DNA of 64,000 bases from Haloarcula sebkhae (GTDB lineage Archaea > Halobacteriota > Halobacteria > Halobacteriales > Haloarculaceae): assembly GCF_014647415.1 (NCBI RefSeq), contig NZ_BMPD01000003.1, positions 434,001 through 498,000 of the forward strand, read 5' to 3'. Every line of letters starts with the position of its first letter. Within the stretch, counting starts at the first letter, position 1. This document shows positions 15,956-24,382 of this stretch, piece by piece. The translations under genes and the position numbers were made by a program. The notes under the pieces are model-generated. The model saw only the letters and a list, made by a program, of their open reading frames with translations. It was not told the DNA's origin and did no database searches.

Positions 15956-16714
15956 TCAGCCGATGTACCTGAGGTCCTCGTCGGCGGGCGACGGGGAGTT
16001 CTGCTGTTCCATCTCCTGGATCTTTCGGACGACTTCCTCCATCTCGTCGGCACGGTCTTCTAGGGAACTGTAGTCGACTTCGAACCCGATGACCTCCTGC
16101 AGGATTTCGAGGACGGCCTGTGCGCTCTTGGGATCGACCAGATAGCCCGACGTCTCGCCCATGAGGCAACTGGCCGGCACGTCGCGGCGTTTGCTCAGGC
16201 CCAGCAGCAGGCCGGAGACGCCGACGATACCGCCGGCCGGTTCGTCCTCGCGGAAGGCCACGCCGGCGTCTCCAAGCGTCTCCCGGAAGTCTTCGGTCGT
16301 CGTCGCGCCGAGCACGTCGTACTCTTCGATGAGTTCACCCGTCGGGACGCCGCCGAGGGCGAACACCCGCTGGACGCCGAACTCGTCGGCGATGTCGAGG
16401 AACGCGTCGGTCAGGCCGTAGTGCCCTTGATTATCCTGCGCTTGATGATCCCCGGAAAGTACGAGCAGGTCCTGACCTTCTTCTGGTGTGACAGCGTGGA
16501 ACTCGGCGCAGGCGAGCTGTGCCTGGCCCTCGTCGATGCTGACCTGTGGCGGGAAATGCGTCGAGTAAACGCGGCGGACGAGCTCGCTTTCGAGCTCCTC
16601 AAGCAGGTGCTCTGCGGCGAGTTTACCGACGTGGCCGACGCCGGGCAACCCCTCGACCAGCACTGGTTCGTTGAGGTCGGGGTCCGCTACGCGCTCGATG
16701 TCGAATTCGTCCAT
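15956..16714 (-). CDS. PAC2-family protein (proteasome assembly chaperone-like)
   Basis: This 252-residue protein carries the archaeal PAC2 pattern: the VEGLPGVGHVGKLAAEHL opening, central DLLVLSGDHQAQ and LGGVPTGE, and the late LMGETSGYLVDPKSA. The C-terminus is a coiled segment (about 218-245). PAC2 relatives help proteasome assembly in eukaryotes; the archaeal proteins are less understood. It is the last gene of the ribosomal protein/aIF2alpha/Nop10 operon, beginning a few bases after Nop10. That placement next to translation genes is conserved in many archaea. Confidence 0.9.
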   Translation of the reverse strand: MDEFDIERVADPDLNEPVLVEGLPGVGHVGKLAAEHLLEELESELVRRVYSTHFPPQVSIDEGQAQLACAEFHAVTPEEGQDLLVLSGDHQAQDNQGHYGLTDAFLDIADEFGVQRVFALGGVPTGELIEEYDVLGATTTEDFRETLGDAGVAFREDEPAGGIVGVSGLLLGLSKRRDVPASCLMGETSGYLVDPKSAQAVLEILQEVIGFEVDYSSLEDRADEMEEVVRKIQEMEQQNSPSPADEDLRYIG

Positions 16715-16719
16715 ACGGC

Positions 16720-16902
16720 TTATTCGCGGCGGCGGCGCTTAAGAGAACGTCGATACTCGCCGTAGCTGTCTTCAGGGGAGAACGGTGCGGGTGCGCTGTT
16801 GACCGCTTCGCCCCCGCATTCCGGACAGGTATCGTCCAGCGTGTACACCGGCCGGTCGTGTTCGGATTCCCAGACGGCACAGACGTGTATATCCGATTTC
16901 AT
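16720..16902 (-). CDS. nop10: RNA-protein complex protein Nop10
   Basis: This 60-residue protein is a clear Nop10: an N-terminal zinc-ribbon half with CPECGG, followed by the highly conserved PAPFSPEDSYGEYRRSLKRR tail. Nop10 is a core subunit of H/ACA ribonucleoproteins, with Cbf5, Gar1 and L7Ae, which make pseudouridine in rRNA. In this protein the first zinc-ribbon pair is partly lost (only a single Cys in VCAVWE). It lies between aIF2alpha and PAC2 in one operon. Confidence 0.95.
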   Translation of the reverse strand: MKSDIHVCAVWESEHDRPVYTLDDTCPECGGEAVNSAPAPFSPEDSYGEYRRSLKRRRRE

Positions 16903-16932
16903 CGGTGGTGAATCACTGGAGCGACAACCGGT

Positions 16933-17733
16933 TTACTCGTCTTCTTCGCTGCGCTCGCGGTGGAACTGCCCCGACCCACCGTGTTGCTCAACGACTTTCG
17001 CGGCGCGGTCCGCGCTCTCTTCGAGCGCGTCTTCGGCGGTCTTGTAGTCAGGCGCTTGCACCTGAACCCGGTACTCGGGCGAGCCGACGTAGGTCACTTC
17101 GAGTTCAATCTCGTCGGGGACCTCGCCGTTGCCCTCCGCGGCCTGGAGCGCTTCCTTGATGACGTCGACGCCGTCGCTTTCGGGACAGGACAGGTCGACG
17201 TAGCCGGTGACCTGCACGTACGGCACCGAGACGTTGTTCCGGGCCGTCTGGACGATGGCGTCGATCTCCTCTTCGGAGAGGTCGACGTCTTCGAGGGCGT
17301 CCTTGCCGTGGATCGCCGCTGACTCGAACCCATCGTACATCGAGCCGAACTCCGACAACAGCTCGTTCGCGATGGCGGCGTACGTCTCGTCGTCCAGATC
17401 CTCGCCGAAGGCCAGTTCCATCCAGTTGTCGGCCTTCTGCTCGTTTTTCCACTCCTGAATCTTCTCTTTTCGCTGGTGGTCGTTGACGTCCTTGATCGAG
17501 AGGTCGATCTGCTGGGCACTCTCGTCGACGTCAAGTACCTTGGCAACGACTGTCTGCCCTTCGTTGACGTGGTCGCGGACGTTCTTGATCCATCCGCTGG
17601 CGACCTCGGAGATGTGACAGAGGCCACGCTTCCCCTCGTACTCGTCGAGGTCGACGAAGACGCCGAAGTCTTCGATCTCGTCGATCTTGCCGACGACGAG
17701 TTCGCCCGGTTCGGGCCAGCCGCTGTATTTCAT
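16933..17733 (-). CDS. eif2a: Translation initiation factor aIF2 subunit alpha
   Basis: This 266-residue protein has the three aIF2alpha parts. An N-terminal S1/OB domain contains [19 protein letters not shown] and GLCHISEV. A helical domain spans about residues 90-170, and a C-terminal alpha/beta domain (about 175-265) contains [11 protein letters not shown]. It binds the gamma subunit and helps deliver initiator tRNA to the small ribosomal subunit. It follows eS27 by a single base in the translation operon. Length and motifs match the family fully. Confidence 0.97.
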   Translation of the reverse strand: MKYSGWPEPGELVVGKIDEIEDFGVFVDLDEYEGKRGLCHISEVASGWIKNVRDHVNEGQTVVAKVLDVDESAQQIDLSIKDVNDHQRKEKIQEWKNEQKADNWMELAFGEDLDDETYAAIANELLSEFGSMYDGFESAAIHGKDALEDVDLSEEEIDAIVQTARNNVSVPYVQVTGYVDLSCPESDGVDVIKEALQAAEGNGEVPDEIELEVTYVGSPEYRVQVQAPDYKTAEDALEESADRAAKVVEQHGGSGQFHRERSEEDE

Positions 17734-17734
17734 C

Positions 17735-17908
17735 CTATCGGGCCTCGACGACGGCGGTCACTTCGCCTTCGATGTCGGCCTTGCCGCCCGTCGGGCGGGC
17801 GATAGTGTGGCCACAGACGGCACACGAAACTTCGCTCGCGGCCTTCTCGAAGAGACTCTGTTCGTTCTCGCAGTCGGGGCATTCGACGGTGATGAAGCTT
17901 CCTGCCAT
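17735..17908 (-). CDS. rps27e: 30S ribosomal protein S27e (eS27)
   Basis: The ATG giving [13 protein letters not shown] begins a 57-residue zinc-ribbon protein with CPDC and CAVCG motifs and the conserved [11 protein letters not shown] tail of eS27. It is a small-subunit ribosomal protein that binds one zinc ion. It sits between eL42 and aIF2alpha with two and one intergenic bases, so the three are co-translated. A longer frame upstream merely overlaps eL42 and was rejected. Confidence 0.96.
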   Translation of the reverse strand: MAGSFITVECPDCENEQSLFEKAASEVSCAVCGHTIARPTGGKADIEGEVTAVVEAR

Positions 17909-17910
17909 CG

Positions 17911-18189
17911 TTACTCCTGGAACTCCAGTCGGCCAGCGCGCCATCCTTCGCGGAGGTGGGCCTTCCCACACTCGCCACAGCGGTACTTGAGGTCCGTCTT
18001 CTTGGTGGGCTTGTCGCCACCCGGGACCTTCGAGAACTTCCCGTCGTTCCCGATACCGGAGTTGCGTTCGCGCTGGCGGTCGATCCACTTCATGCCCGTC
18101 TGGCGGCCACTACGGACTTTCTCGACCTCGTGTTCCTGGTGCTCGTTACAGTGCGGACAGTACGTATTGAATCGTCGTGGCATCTGCAT
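17911..18189 (-). CDS. rpl44e: 50S ribosomal protein L44e (eL42)
   Basis: This 92-residue ribosomal protein has the double-zinc pattern CPHC and CGECG and the family-defining [15 protein letters not shown] segment. From memory it agrees with the Haloarcula marismortui protein resolved in the 50S structure, including the MQMPRRF start. It contacts the E-site region of 23S rRNA. It is the first gene of the five-gene translation operon and has a TATA-like box about 36-43 bases upstream. Confidence 0.97.
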
Positions 18190-18224
18190 AGATATCGGCC
18201 TTACCGAGCGATTTGACGTGCCCG

Positions 18225-18233
18225 CTTAAAACC
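18225..18233 (-). promoter_or_regulatory. TATA-like box of the eL42 operon
   Basis: The minus-strand sequence ggttttaag lies about 36-43 bases before the eL42 ATG, consistent with a transcript having a leader of roughly ten bases. It is the only convincing box upstream of the five-gene operon, since the internal gaps are only a few bases. Confidence 0.5.
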
Positions 18234-18328
18234 CGTTTGGTTCGCACCTGCTGTGTGCCCCACAGTACCGCCCCTGCCCCGTGACTAACCACCATATTCA
18301 GTCCGTCCCCACCCCGCCACAGTGCCGG

Positions 18329-18592
18329 CTACTGGAACCGGGCTGACGGTCCACTAGATTCGATTCGGACCGCACCGAACACACCAGACTCAGAACCCGA
18401 GAGCAGTTCGAGATTCACCGCTTCTCCAGCAGAGAGCGACCGGAGCTTCGTCGCCAGTTCGCTGTCGATGTAGTCAACGACTTCGTAGGTCTCGTCGGCT
18501 TCGACGTCTCGGAGCTCCATCCGTCCGTCGTTGTCCATCGAGCTGACGACGACTGAGGCCCGCTCGCACGACCGCTGCTGTTGTTTCAACAT
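18329..18592 (-). CDS. Small haloarchaeal protein, 87 residues
   Basis: This is an 87-residue acidic protein with no membrane segment. The core runs from about residue 20 (MDNDGRMELRDV) and looks like a small beta-rich domain (VDYIDSELATKLRSL, then GEAVNLELLSG). I kept the first ATG because a TATA box (tttatata on this strand) lies 22-29 bases before it, fitting a leaderless message. The ATG at residue 19 is the alternative. I do not recognise a characterised family. It is monocistronic and divergent from the following gene. Confidence 0.7.
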   Translation of the reverse strand: MLKQQQRSCERASVVVSSMDNDGRMELRDVEADETYEVVDYIDSELATKLRSLSAGEAVNLELLSGSESGVFGAVRIESSGPSARFQ

Positions 18593-18613
18593 ATATGACT
18601 GTCGCTATTCCGG

Positions 18614-18621
18614 ATATATAA
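18614..18621 (-). promoter_or_regulatory. TATA box for the 87-residue protein gene
   Basis: An almost perfect archaeal TATA element (tttatata on the minus strand) sits 22-29 bases before the ATG. It supports leaderless transcription and the upstream choice of start codon. Confidence 0.6.
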
Positions 18622-18777
18622 ATCTCGGCTATCAGGCTGTTAAGCATCTAGACACGATCGGTAAGAATATAAGGACATTCTAGTTACAGGTGATTCCTCG
18701 ACGCTCGCTGTCGGTTACTGTGCTGTGTCGCATTCGCCTTCGAAGTCACTAAGTACGCTGTTGGCAAAGGAACGGGC

Positions 18778-19050
18778 ATGAAGAAGCTCATTATCCACGG
18801 CGACCCGGGGCTGCGAAAGGGCGGCCGCATCGAGTACGAGGACGAGGAGTACGAGGTGTTCTCGGTCTCGCGGCAGGGCGACTGGCACGGTCCGGACCGG
18901 CCACAGCTCTGGTGTACTATCGGCTCAGAAGACGAGGAAGAGACGTTCAAGAGACAGGAGTACATCCCGATGCATCTGGACACGGACGATATCGAGGCCG
19001 AAGCCGTCACCGTCCTCCGCGAGCGCGCGCCGCCGAACGCCGAGTCCTGA
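18778..19050 (+). CDS. Conserved haloarchaeal protein, HAH_0734-like, 90 residues
   Basis: This 90-residue protein begins MKKLIIHGDPGLRKGG and contains YEVFSVSRQGDWHGPDRP and an acidic stretch EDEEETFKRQEY. It resembles the small family that I recall as HAH_0734, named after a Haloarcula hispanica locus. It has no membrane helix and no known catalytic motif. It is flanked by a divergent small gene and a convergent large membrane protein. Coding evidence is strong; function is unknown. Confidence 0.8.
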   Translation: MKKLIIHGDPGLRKGGRIEYEDEEYEVFSVSRQGDWHGPDRPQLWCTIGSEDEEETFKRQEYIPMHLDTDDIEAEAVTVLRERAPPNAES

Positions 19051-19107
19051 TCGGCCCGTTTCGCTTCTTGGAGAGCCGTCGTTCGCCCACAGTAATCCGC
19101 TTCTTTT

Positions 19108-21426
19108 TCAGAAGTACTCCGGCCGGACCTGATAGATCGTGACGCCGCCGGCTCGTTTCGCGACGGTGACGCCCTGTAGCTGATCGACAGTCACCTCGTC
19201 GTAGCGGGCTCGTTCGGCCGGGCCGACGTAGACGTAGCGCACGTCGTACGCTTCGAGCAGACGGCGCTGTTCGGATGCGTCGCCGGTGTAAATCGTCTCC
19301 ACGTCGTCGACGCGGCGGTCGTACACCGTGTCGTTGCGGTACTGGGCCTCGTGGGTCCAGCCTGCAACGGTCGGCAGTCCGGTCAGACTCGACGGCGCGC
19401 TCGCGCCCTTGCCCTCGCTGGCGTCCCACTCGTAGTCAGCCGGGGCGGCCGTGACGATGGTCGGCCGCCCGGTCGTCGTCTCGCCGAGCCACCGGATCGC
19501 CTCGGCTTCCTCGGGATGGTCGTCGTCGAGGTACGCCAGCCCGTCCAGCGTAGGCTCGCCCGCGGCGTCGACGTGGTTCGAGAGCGCAAACACGCCGTAC
19601 AGCGATGCCGAACAGATCAGCAAGGCGACGAACGCACGGACACCCACGCTCGTCCACGCTCGTCCCCGCTCGCCGCTCGGCCGCCAGCGGGTGAGCAGCC
19701 ACGCCAGCACGGGGCCGGCGGCGACCCCCCAGAGCACCCACACCTGCATGTACGTCTTGAAGACGGTGTTCATCCGCCCGATGTTCTCCCTGACGAAGAT
19801 GAACTCGACGAGGAAAACGAGGCCTGCGCCGGCGAGAATCAGCACGGCCTCGAAGCCGACGGGCCGGTCGCCACCGTCAGCGAGCGCCGGGACCGCATCG
19901 ACGGTGCGGTCAAGCGTCGGCGAGCGCGCGAACAGCCACGCGCCCACCAGCAGGGGAACGAGCAGGCCGACGGCCGCGACATCAAGCGTCGCTGCCAGTG
20001 CCGCCGTACCCACAGTCACAAGGCCGACAATGCGGGCTGTACTCCGCCCGACGGCACGGCCGGTCTGGGCGTACAGGTACAGCCAGAACGGGGCGATGAA
20101 CAGGCCGTGAACGGCCAGCAGCTCAATCAGCGAGGTCCGGTCGGGGAGAACCGCTATCTCGCGGCCGCTCGCCGGGCCGAGCCAGAACGGGAGCGACCAG
20201 AGCAGTCCCAACGCGAGGACGCCACTGGCGACGACCAGCCCCATCCCGATTCGGACCCCCTCCTGACCCGGTCCGTTCAGTCGGAGCCGCTGTCCAGCTG
20301 TTTTCGGTAGGAGCGTCGTCGGGTCTGCCGGTGCGACGGTGACAGTCAGCAGCGCCAGCCCGCCCATCGATGGGAACGACCACGTGTTCGTCACGGCCAT
20401 GATGCCCGCGACGGCCGGGAGCGCGCCGAAAAGCAGTGCGAGCCGCCGTCGACGCTCGGCGGCCGGTGTCTGATAGTAGCTGAAACAGAGCGCGGCGGCA
20501 AGCAACAGGAAGCCCGTGCTCATCATATGGGCGTGCATGTCGCCGTTGAGCCAGGAGAACAGCGGGAATTCGTCGATGACCAGCGCAGCACCGGGCTCGT
20601 ACGTGCCGAAATCAGCTGCCGTGTCCTCGATGACGCGGCTCGCGTCCCAGTAGCTGAACGAATCCGGCCCCGCTGCAAGCCCCTTCAGTTCGTAACCCGC
20701 CCGCTCGGCAACGCTCTGGCTCAGCCCGCCCGGCAAAAGCCAGACGACGAACTTTGCGGGTGTCGATAGGTTGCTGGCAAACCCAATACAGAACACAGTG
20801 AGCCCGGCGGCCAGCCGCCGCGGGAGGCCGCGCTCGCTCGCGACAGCGCCCGCCAGTCCGTACGCCGCCGTGACCAGCGTCGCATAAAAGCCCGCCAGCG
20901 AGAGATTGTACGCGAACTGTCCGGCGGTGCCCGTTATTCTGGTGAGAATCGCCGCAATGAGATGCCCACCGTAGTAGTACGCGACCGGCTCGCCGGCGAA
21001 CCACATGTCCTTCAGTGGGAGGCTGTCAGCCCGTACGAGCGACTGCAACAGTCCGAAATCGAGGAACTTCTCGCCGCCGATTGGGACAATTGCTGGGTCG
21101 AGTGCCCGGATACCGACGACGAACAGGAACGCGACTGTGAACACGCCGGCCGTCTCGGCGTACGCTTTCAGATCCGGTGCGCTGTCGACCCGCCACATAG
21201 CTACCGTAGCCGTTGCGAGCACGGCGACACCGAGCCAGATGCCGAGCGCCAGCGAGAGGCGACCGACGAAATAGGTGACCAGCCACAGTATCGAGACGGC
21301 GACCGGGACGCCGAAGGCGAGTCCGCGGTCGGCAAAGCGTGGGAACAGCAGTCCGGCGACGGTCCCGCCAGCGTACAGTAACAGGAGGTAGAGGACGAGC
21401 CAGGTGGCGAGGAGCCCGTATTCCAT
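19108..21426 (-). CDS. DUF2298 (Chlor_Arch_YYY) multi-helix membrane protein
   Basis: This protein of about 772 residues has many transmembrane helices and the family-defining motif AGEPVAYYYGGHLIAA near residue 150. An acidic DEF...NGDMHAHMM segment follows, as in GT-C-type glycosyltransferases. The C-terminal 150 residues are a soluble extracellular-type domain (VTAAPADYEW, TGLPTVAGWTHEAQYR). The family is restricted largely to Chloroflexi and archaea and is thought to act on surface glycans. It is divergent from a DPM-like glycosyltransferase gene, supporting a shared role in cell-surface polymer assembly. The biochemical activity is not established. Confidence 0.9.
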   Translation of the reverse strand: MEYGLLATWLVLYLLLLYAGGTVAGLLFPRFADRGLAFGVPVAVSILWLVTYFVGRLSLALGIWLGVAVLATATVAMWRVDSAPDLKAYAETAGVFTVAFLFVVGIRALDPAIVPIGGEKFLDFGLLQSLVRADSLPLKDMWFAGEPVAYYYGGHLIAAILTRITGTAGQFAYNLSLAGFYATLVTAAYGLAGAVASERGLPRRLAAGLTVFCIGFASNLSTPAKFVVWLLPGGLSQSVAERAGYELKGLAAGPDSFSYWDASRVIEDTAADFGTYEPGAALVIDEFPLFSWLNGDMHAHMMSTGFLLLAAALCFSYYQTPAAERRRRLALLFGALPAVAGIMAVTNTWSFPSMGGLALLTVTVAPADPTTLLPKTAGQRLRLNGPGQEGVRIGMGLVVASGVLALGLLWSLPFWLGPASGREIAVLPDRTSLIELLAVHGLFIAPFWLYLYAQTGRAVGRSTARIVGLVTVGTAALAATLDVAAVGLLVPLLVGAWLFARSPTLDRTVDAVPALADGGDRPVGFEAVLILAGAGLVFLVEFIFVRENIGRMNTVFKTYMQVWVLWGVAAGPVLAWLLTRWRPSGERGRAWTSVGVRAFVALLICSASLYGVFALSNHVDAAGEPTLDGLAYLDDDHPEEAEAIRWLGETTTGRPTIVTAAPADYEWDASEGKGASAPSSLTGLPTVAGWTHEAQYRNDTVYDRRVDDVETIYTGDASEQRRLLEAYDVRYVYVGPAERARYDEVTVDQLQGVTVAKRAGGVTIYQVRPEYF

Positions 21427-21543
21427 CACTGAAGGGACCGGTTCGCTGGCCTATACGCTTTTTCGTTGCTCCCGCGATTATCGACTGACTAGGGACCGGT
21501 AGCTTCGAACTGTTTTTACTTCCGCCTGTCCGACTACTCGGCA

Positions 21544-22311
21544 ATGTCGCGTTCCGTCGGGGTTGTCATTCCAGCCTACCGTCCCGACATGGATCAGCTC
21601 GGGACCTATATCGCCGCCATCGACGATGTCCTTGCCCCGCAGACAATTGTTGTCGAGCTCGATGCACCACGGGATGGCGTCCCTGTACAGCTCCGTTCGC
21701 TCCCAATCGAAGTCCACACCGTGCCCTATCGCCGTGGGAAAGGCGCAGCGATCACCGCTGGGTTCGAACGGTTGGAGACCGATGTGCTGGCGTTTGTCGA
21801 TGCCGATGGGTCGACACCCGTCCGCTCGCTCGAACGGATACTGGACCCGGTCACCGACGGCCAAACGGACCTCGCTGTGGGCTCCCGTCGTCACCCGGAC
21901 GCGACGGTTGCCACCCATCAGACGTTCGCTCGGCGGTTCCTCGGCGACGGCTTCGCGTGGCTCGCAGGCCAGCTGCTCGACGCGCGGCTGTATGACTACC
22001 AGTGCGGTGCGAAAGCCATCGACGCGGCCGCCTGGAACCGGGTCCGTGACCACCTGTACGAGCCTGGCTTCGCGTGGGACGTCGAACTGATCGCTATCAT
22101 CGCGGCGATGGACTTGCGTATTGAGGAAATCCCCATCGAGTGGGAGGACAAGCCCGGCTCGACGGTGTCGCCGATACGAACGTCGATGGACCTGCTCGAG
22201 GCGCTGCTGACGGCTCGCCACCGATCGAAGCAACTGCGCGATGATCGCCTTCATACGGCTCTGGCTGAACACCTCGACGAACCAACCGCCCTTATCGAGA
22301 AGGACCGATGA
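21544..22311 (+). CDS. Family 2 glycosyltransferase, dolichol-phosphate-sugar-synthase-like
   Basis: This 255-residue cytoplasmic-face enzyme shows the GT-A fold pattern of DPM1-like transferases. It opens VGVVIPAYRPD and has the RRGKGAAITAGFE helix and the metal-binding FVDADGST. The acceptor-side segment YDYQCGAKAID with GFAWDVELIAI follows, then EIPIEWEDKPGSTV. It probably makes a dolichol-phosphate-linked sugar. There are no C-terminal membrane helices, but the next gene encodes a GtrA-type membrane protein whose ATG overlaps its stop codon, a pairing typical of lipid-linked sugar flipping. The donor sugar is unknown. Confidence 0.9.
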   Translation: MSRSVGVVIPAYRPDMDQLGTYIAAIDDVLAPQTIVVELDAPRDGVPVQLRSLPIEVHTVPYRRGKGAAITAGFERLETDVLAFVDADGSTPVRSLERILDPVTDGQTDLAVGSRRHPDATVATHQTFARRFLGDGFAWLAGQLLDARLYDYQCGAKAIDAAAWNRVRDHLYEPGFAWDVELIAIIAAMDLRIEEIPIEWEDKPGSTVSPIRTSMDLLEALLTARHRSKQLRDDRLHTALAEHLDEPTALIEKDR

Positions 22312-22793
22312 TGGACATCGAACAGCAGGTTCGACGCATCGTTCCCGACCGGTTCGAGTCGCTTGTGTCGGGCGTCCGGTTCGGCCAGTTCGTCTCCGTC
22401 GGCGTCGTCGGCGCAATCAGCGACAACACGGTGCTCGCCGTGCTTGGGCTCGCTTTCGGCGTCAGCGATATGTGGGCCAAAGCCGCCGGCGTCGAAACGG
22501 CGATTCTCGTGATGTTTCTGGTCAACGAACACTGGACGTTCTCCGGTCAGGGTGCCACCGGCCGCCGTTCGTTCGCCAAGCGACTCGGGAAATCACACCT
22601 CGTCCGGTCCGGCGGCGTCGCGGTCCAGCTTGCTATCTACTGGCTGCTCACGCAGTGGCTGACGATTGAACTCGTTGTCGCCGGAACTGATCTGTGGTTC
22701 ATTGCCGCGAGCCCACTCGCCATTGGCGTTGCGATGCTGGTCAACTACGTCGCCGAGAGTATCTTTACCTGGCAGGTCCATGCGGACGAGTGA
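22308..22793 (+). CDS. GtrA-family membrane protein
   Basis: This 161-residue protein has four predicted transmembrane helices. It carries the GtrA signature: FGQFVSVGVVGAISD near the N-terminus and FLVNEHWTF in the middle. GtrA-like proteins assist transfer or flipping of polyprenyl-linked sugars across the membrane. The gene overlaps the preceding glycosyltransferase (ATGATGG junction), so the two are translationally coupled and likely act as one enzyme-flippase unit. The start at the first or second of the tandem ATGs makes no practical difference. Confidence 0.88.
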   Translation: MMDIEQQVRRIVPDRFESLVSGVRFGQFVSVGVVGAISDNTVLAVLGLAFGVSDMWAKAAGVETAILVMFLVNEHWTFSGQGATGRRSFAKRLGKSHLVRSGGVAVQLAIYWLLTQWLTIELVVAGTDLWFIAASPLAIGVAMLVNYVAESIFTWQVHADE

Positions 22794-22835
22794 GCATAGC
22801 GCGTTACTAACTCACGGACGGCACTCGAATCACAA

Positions 22836-22844
22836 CCCTTAATG
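22836..22844 (+). promoter_or_regulatory. Box upstream of initiator tRNA
   Basis: The sequence cccttaatg lies about 24-32 bases before the first tRNA base, the expected position of a TATA-type element for a stable-RNA gene in this group. No other box is apparent in this 70-base spacer. Confidence 0.5.
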
Positions 22845-22867
22845 AGGGGACCGAACTACGAGATAGT

Positions 22868-22942
22868 AGCGGGATGGGATAGCCAGGAGATTCCGGCGGG
22901 CTCATAACCCGCAGATCGGTAGTTCAAATCTACCTCCCGCTA
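22868..22942 (+). tRNA. Initiator tRNA-Met (CAT anticodon)
   Basis: The 75-base sequence folds into a tRNA. The acceptor stem AGCGGGA pairs with TCCCGCT, followed by discriminator A. The D-arm includes GGGATAGCCAGG, the anticodon arm CGGGCTCATAACCCG carries the anticodon CAT, and the T-arm contains GTTCAAATC. An A1-U72 pair and three G-C pairs (GGG/CCC) closing the anticodon stem identify it as the archaeal initiator tRNA rather than the elongator. CCA is not encoded. The 3' half is copied in tandem repeats immediately downstream. Confidence 0.95.
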
Positions 22943-23158
22943 TATTCTGTCGCTCACAAATTCGTGAGCGACTGGTGTAGTCCAGTATATTTGAAGAAGG
23001 TCACGAGCGATCGAAGAGAGTGACGTGAACGTGGTTCAAATCTACCTCCCGCTATATTCTATTGCTCACAAATTCGGGAGTGACTGGTGTAGTCCAGTAT
23101 ATTTGAAGAAGGTCACGAGCGATCGAAGAGAGCGACGTGAACGTGCTTCAAATCTACC
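22922..23158 (+). repeat. 112-bp tandem repeat built on the initiator tRNA 3' end
   Basis: Starting inside the T-arm of the tRNA, a 112-base unit occurs twice in full (from 22922 and from 23034) with about five differences. The first 13 bases of a third copy begin at 23146. Each full unit begins with the tRNA T-loop and acceptor 3' strand (gttcaaatctacctcccgct), followed by non-tRNA sequence. The first unit contains a perfect nine-base inverted repeat (GTCGCTCAC, six-base loop, GTGAGCGAC), partly decayed in the second. The arrangement looks like stacked attachment-site remnants, but no integrase is nearby. Confidence 0.85.
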
Positions 23159-23205
23159 TTCTGGGACATTTCTCACGCCGTAGACTGCTTTCAGCCTGTT
23201 CACCG

Positions 23206-23676
23206 CTATTGCTCATTGCTGTGGAGGTACCCTTCTCTGGCCGCCGTCAGTATCCGGTATAGTGTGGCAACCAGCGCAACAACGAGCAACACGCCAAGGA
23301 CCTGTACAGGCGTGTTTTGCGTCTCGAATGCCCATGGGAGCGACAGCGCTACAAACCGAACGGAGACGATGAGTCCGGCGAGGGACGTAACGGCGACCAA
23401 CAGATACCGGGCAACGCGCTGCAATGCGTCGCCGCGGTCCATCGTCTCGAGCCCGTATCGCTGTACCATCGCTCCTTCCAGTGCCAGCCAGAGCGCCAGC
23501 AGTGCGGCCACACCGAATCCGACGGTTCCGAGCGGGTCCGGAAGCGTGAGCCCCGTTAGTCCGGCAACAATTTTGCTCGCGCCGACGAGCAACCCGAGCG
23601 TCAGCGGCCCAAGTAGTACAAGCGAACTGAACACGGCGGCGAAATCCCCTGCAAGGGATCGAATGGAGGGAGACAC
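23206..23676 (-). CDS. Membrane protein of unknown function, 156 residues
   Basis: This 156-residue protein has four predicted transmembrane helices, at about residues 16-38, 51-70, 88-110 and 125-145. Short loops separate them and the C-terminus is charged and cytoplasmic (AAREGYLHSNEQ). There is no family motif I recognise. It lies between the tRNA repeats and the phosphoribosyltransferase gene on the same strand. GC-rich third positions support coding. Function unknown. Confidence 0.7.
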   Translation of the reverse strand: MSPSIRSLAGDFAAVFSSLVLLGPLTLGLLVGASKIVAGLTGLTLPDPLGTVGFGVAALLALWLALEGAMVQRYGLETMDRGDALQRVARYLLVAVTSLAGLIVSVRFVALSLPWAFETQNTPVQVLGVLLVVALVATLYRILTAAREGYLHSNEQ

Positions 23677-23768
23677 AGCAGCTAGTGTCGATTCAATCTT
23701 TTGTAAGCCTACTGGTAACTGCTGGCGGCCCGCTTTCGATTGCTACGGAAACCGTATCAACAACCGCT

Positions 23769-24338
23769 CTAATCGTCGCCGTGCTCGTCGACGATGGTGA
23801 CCTCGCCGTCGATGACCTGAACGTTGATCAGCGTCTTGGCGTCGTACCCCGCTTCGTCGAGCTTGTTCGTCCCGTCGGCTTTCTTGATGACACAGACGAT
23901 GTCGCGGATGTCCGCGCCGATGTCTTCGAGCGCGCCCGTGAGTCCGGCCAGCGTCCCGCCGGTCGAGAGCACGTCGTCGAGGACGAGCACTTGGTCGCCC
24001 TCGTACACGTCGTTGACGTACATCTCGCTCTCGGAGTAGCCGGTCACTTGGGACAGCGACACTTCCCCGTCAAGCCCGTACTGGCGTTTGCGGACGACGA
24101 CGAGCGGGATGTCGGTCATCAGCGAGACGGCTGTGGAAATATGGATCCCCATCGCCGCCGGTGTGACGATCTTGTCGACGTCGTCGAGCTCTGCCTTCCG
24201 GATGATCTTGATGACGATTTCGCGCAGAAGTTCCGGTCGAAGCATCGGGACCCCGTCGCTGATGGGGTGAACGAAGTAGTGATAGCCTTCCTTCTCGATA
24301 ATTGGTGCTTCGAGTAGGGACTTCTTGAGTCGGTCCAT
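23769..24338 (-). CDS. hpt: Hypoxanthine/guanine phosphoribosyltransferase, archaeal type
   Basis: This 189-residue purine-salvage enzyme has the PRPP-binding loop [13 protein letters not shown] and the archaeal HGPRT pattern. It begins [31 protein letters not shown], read here in its separate parts, and continues with TPAAMGIHI and [20 protein letters not shown]. It converts hypoxanthine or guanine plus PRPP to IMP or GMP in the cytoplasm. The length is typical. It is probably monocistronic and does not obviously relate to its membrane-protein neighbours. Confidence 0.9.
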   Translation of the reverse strand: MDRLKKSLLEAPIIEKEGYHYFVHPISDGVPMLRPELLREIVIKIIRKAELDDVDKIVTPAAMGIHISTAVSLMTDIPLVVVRKRQYGLDGEVSLSQVTGYSESEMYVNDVYEGDQVLVLDDVLSTGGTLAGLTGALEDIGADIRDIVCVIKKADGTNKLDEAGYDAKTLINVQVIDGEVTIVDEHGDD

Positions 24339-24382
24339 GCTGGCGGTACTACAAGCCCGTACTAAAATTCTCCGTCACCGAC

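Noticed and set aside
23034-23055. A second tRNA gene formed by the repeated 3' end
   Set aside because: Only the T-loop to acceptor strand is repeated; D-arm, anticodon arm and the 5' acceptor strand are missing.
22922-23158. Reading the 112-bp repeats as a CRISPR array
   Set aside because: Repeat units are contiguous and longer than normal, with no unique spacers. No cas genes are present.
23206-24338. An integrated element following the tRNA
   Set aside because: The genes right of the repeats are a membrane protein and housekeeping hypoxanthine phosphoribosyltransferase, with no integrase, phage or plasmid genes.
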